A stretch of DNA of 64,000 bases, from positions 2,852,001-2,916,000 of the forward strand of contig QYRS01000003.1 of NCBI GenBank assembly GCA_006503535.1, in the 5' to 3' direction. The notes beneath the pieces are model-generated. The model had not been told where the DNA came from. It ran no database searches and saw only the letters and a program-made list of their open reading frames with translations. Shown here piece after piece: positions 61,590-64,000 of the stretch (position 1 is its first letter; every line of letters starts with the position of its first letter). Position numbers and translations under genes: made by a program. The DNA comes from Arthrinium phaeospermum. Its lineage: Eukaryota > Ascomycota > Sordariomycetes > Amphisphaeriales > Apiosporaceae.

Positions 61590-64000
61590 ATGTCGACTCC
61601 TCAGCTTTTAACAACTTTGCGGCGAGCCAGACATATGCAGCTGTATACAAACTCGGAAGGAGGCAACGGAGGGGGAGGGGGGACCGGAGAAGCTGCAAAT
61701 GCACGAGGAGCTTCTCAGCAACAGCAACAGCAGCAGCAGCATCAACCGCCAGCAGCGCCAGCAGCAGCAGCAGCTGACGGCAACAACCAATCGCCCTTCG
61801 AGAATGCCTTCGCACAGCATGCCAACCCGCCAGCCAAGGCTGAGCAGGCCGCGGGGCAGCAGCAAACGACGTCAACCCCAGGTAAGCGAAACCTCTTGTT
61901 TCCTTCTTTCTGTCCTTCTCTTTGGTACTCCCCAACCGCGGCATGTTGGTTCCTCCAAAATGTTGGTACTCCGTTCCCCCCCTAAAAGAAAGAGAAGCCT
62001 GGAGCGGCAGCAGCAGTCTGGAGGGGGATCTGGCGATGGTTCCCCCGTCCGTTCCCTTCTCATTTCCAGTTTCAAGGTTTTGTCCCGTACCGTCTCCCCA
62101 TCTCAAGTGGGGTGATATGACATTTTGACTTCATTTTCCTGAACTGTGACACTCCTCACCCGTTGCACCACTTATCTTACGAAACTATGCGCCGATAAGG
62201 CTCCGTCGCATCACCTCACCTCGCTGCACTTCCGAGACATCCTAGCATTTATCAAGTCGCTGCGACCGTCCGCTAACGGATCTTTCTTGTCACTTTTGAA
62301 GCTACTCAACGCGCGCGCGCAATCTCCAACCCACAACCTCAGGCACAGCAGTCAGACCTTGCAAAGGCGGCGATGGCCAACCAGATTGCTGCATCCACCA
62401 GTACATCACCACCAGCCGTCCCCCGTTCGGCGCCCGATGATGATGGCGGTCGGCCCTATGCGACAACACCCGTTCCGTTAGAGGTATCCGCCGTCTCGAA
62501 CCCCAACGCCGCCCATGCGGCCAAACTTGAGGCTAGCCACAATGACAGCCTCTCACCCAATGCGCAAAATAAGCCTGCGAACCCGACCTCGTTGGCAAAC
62601 GCCTTGAAAGCCATTCACGATGGCACATCCGACATGACTCTTCACGATGTCCCAGCTCCTCCCAGCGACTCTCCCTACGCTAAGAGCATCTCGTCTACAG
62701 CTCCCGGGTCTCCCAGAATCCCTCCAGTACGACAGAATTCCGGCAGCCAAACCCCTAGAGTTCGCCCGCATGCAACCACCCTCAGCATTCCTGGTATGAC
62801 CCGCTCCAATATTTCGCCCGACGGAAAGATCGCAGACCGGGACGTTGCCGCCAAGCTTGTCATCATCATGGTGGGCTTGCCAGCCCGTGGCAAATCCTAT
62901 ATCACCAAAAAGCTCAAACGCTACCTATCATGGCAGCAACATGAGACGAGGATCTTCAACGTGGGCAATAAGCGAAGACTGGCTGGTCTGACTTCACCGG
63001 TCAAGCAACGTCAAGAGAACCCTATGGATGCCCATACCCAAGTTGCCACAATCCTACTCAACGGCAACCAGGCACCTCCGGAGTCTTCGTTCAAGAAGAA
63101 TGACCCGCCTGCACTCGACATCAACAAGCAGGAGATGGACCAGTCGGCGAGTTTCTTCGATCCCAACAACGCCCAGGCACGCAGGATTCGTGAACAGTGC
63201 GCTTACGACACCATGGATGAGTTGCTGGATTACCTCTTGCACGGAGGTGGATCTGTGGGCATCTTTGACGCAACAAACAGTACTGTTGCCCGTCGGCAAC
63301 GACTATTCGACCAGATCAAGGCTTGCGAGCCCCAGCTTGGCATCCTCTTCATCGAAAGTCTCTGCCAGAACCCGGATGTAAGTTGTTCAATATGCATTGT
63401 ATTCAGCACACCCACATTGTACTAAACTCCCCTAGATTCTGGAAGCAAACATGCGTCTGAAGCTCTCTGGCCCCGACTACAAAGACAAAGACCCAGCGCA
63501 ATCGCTGGCGGATTTCAAAGAGCGTGTTAGGCAGTACGAGAGTGCCTATGTGCCTTTGGGAGATTATGAGGAGGAGCATGGCATGCAGTATATCAAGGTA
63601 TGTGACGTGGTGCCACGACGCTGAAGCGTACGCTAACAACCAGGTAGATGGTGGATGTCGGTAAGAAAATTACACAGTTTGGAACCGAAGGCTTCCTGTC
63701 TGGTGGCATTGCCCACTATTTGTCTTCGTTCAATCTGGCTCCGAGGCAGATCTGGATCACACGGCATGGCCAGTCTGAGGATAATAGATCGGGCAAGATC
63801 GGTGGTGATTCCGGCCTCACCGAAAGGGGCCATTACTACGGTCTCTCTCTCTACAAATTCGTCACACAGAAGCGCAAGGAGTGGTTGGTTGAGCAAAAGA
63901 ACAAGATTGCTCAATCGTCATTTCCGCCACTACCAGGTGATAAGTCACCACCGTACCCAGAGCTCAACCGCGAGCTTGACGAGAAGAATACCTGCGTCTG
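61590..64000 (+). CDS. 6-phosphofructo-2-kinase / fructose-2,6-bisphosphatase, 3' end missing
   Basis: Bifunctional cytosolic enzyme that makes and breaks fructose 2,6-bisphosphate, the main activator of phosphofructokinase (EC 2.7.1.105 / 3.1.3.46). Exons: 61590-61881, 62302-63377, 63436-63597 and 63648 to the window end; phases agree. The N-terminal ~270 residues are low complexity, with Gly, Gln (eight in a row) and Ala runs, then Ser/Pro-rich sequence likely to hold phosphorylation sites. The kinase domain starts near residue 285 with Walker A GLPARGKS (Gly289). FNVGNKRR and DATNSTVARR follow. The phosphatase domain has ITRHGQSEDN with the catalytic His (codon 63765), so unlike yeast Pfk26, where this His is lost, the bisphosphatase is likely active. 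Intron 1 is long (420 nt). The start at 61590 is the first in-frame ATG but is not certain. Confidence 0.95.
61719..61772 (+). repeat. CAG/GCA triplet repeat coding Gln and Ala runs
   Basis: CAG-type triplets in the first exon of the PFK2/FBPase2 gene, read as a Gln run followed by Ala-rich sequence. Probably variable in length between strains. Confidence 0.75.

Overview
The window is a piece of a nuclear chromosome from a filamentous ascomycete (Pezizomycotina), most likely a Sordariomycete. The evidence is the short spliceosomal introns (mostly 50-70 nt, GTAAGT/GTACGT-type donors, CTAAC-like branch sites close to the acceptor), pyrimidine-rich leaders before start codons, and the gene set itself: a group X-like hybrid histidine kinase, eukaryotic UDP-galactopyranose mutase, a fungal ankyrin-DIL protein and Nce101. 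I see no rRNA, tRNA, CRISPR array, intact transposon or organellar DNA. By eye the spacers are not the AT-rich blocks that heavy RIP mutation leaves.

Layout from left to right. 1-2.1 kb: the 3' end of a TTC36-like TPR gene (+), a 49-residue Nce101-like gene (-), and ribosomal protein L27 (+, three exons). 2.6-3.4 kb: a possible decayed gene (-) with ankyrin-like coding. 4.7-6.1 kb: a triose-phosphate-transporter-family membrane protein (-, four exons). 10.8-12.7 kb: UDP-galactopyranose mutase (+, six exons). 14.7-22.2 kb: a very large hybrid histidine kinase (+) whose frame is broken in a G run near 15.84 kb. 22.2-31.9 kb: a gene-poor stretch that ends in a pyrimidine-rich leader. 31.9-33.4 kb: a proline/glutamine-rich regulatory-looking protein (+). 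37.6-40.9 kb: a TBC-domain Rab GTPase-activating protein (-). 44.9-47.5 kb: the ankyrin-DIL protein (-). 48.2-49.4 kb: allantoicase (-). 50.3-51.4 kb: a cytochrome b561-type membrane protein (+). 51.9-52.5 kb: a small predicted single-pass membrane protein (-). 53.8-54.8 kb: RNase H1 (-). 55.7-57.4 kb: the Tad3 subunit of the tRNA adenosine deaminase (-). 61.6 kb to the right edge: 6-phosphofructo-2-kinase/fructose-2,6-bisphosphatase (+, cut by the window end).

The genes do not form one pathway or cluster. They are ordinary housekeeping and signalling genes: translation (L27, Tad3), sugar metabolism and cell wall (UGM, PFK2/FBPase2, sugar-phosphate-type transporter), vesicle traffic (TBC, ankyrin-DIL), nitrogen salvage (allantoicase), genome maintenance (RNase H1) and two-component signalling (histidine kinase). 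I found no convincing new multi-gene system. The points most worth checking are the histidine-kinase frameshift, the unrecognised three-exon membrane protein at 51.9-52.5 kb, the possible ankyrin-type relic at 2.6-3.4 kb, a 29-nt poly-G run, and the 9.7-kb gene-poor region before the proline-rich gene. Exon limits were placed by eye from frame continuity and splice motifs; all family names come from recognition, not from database searches.
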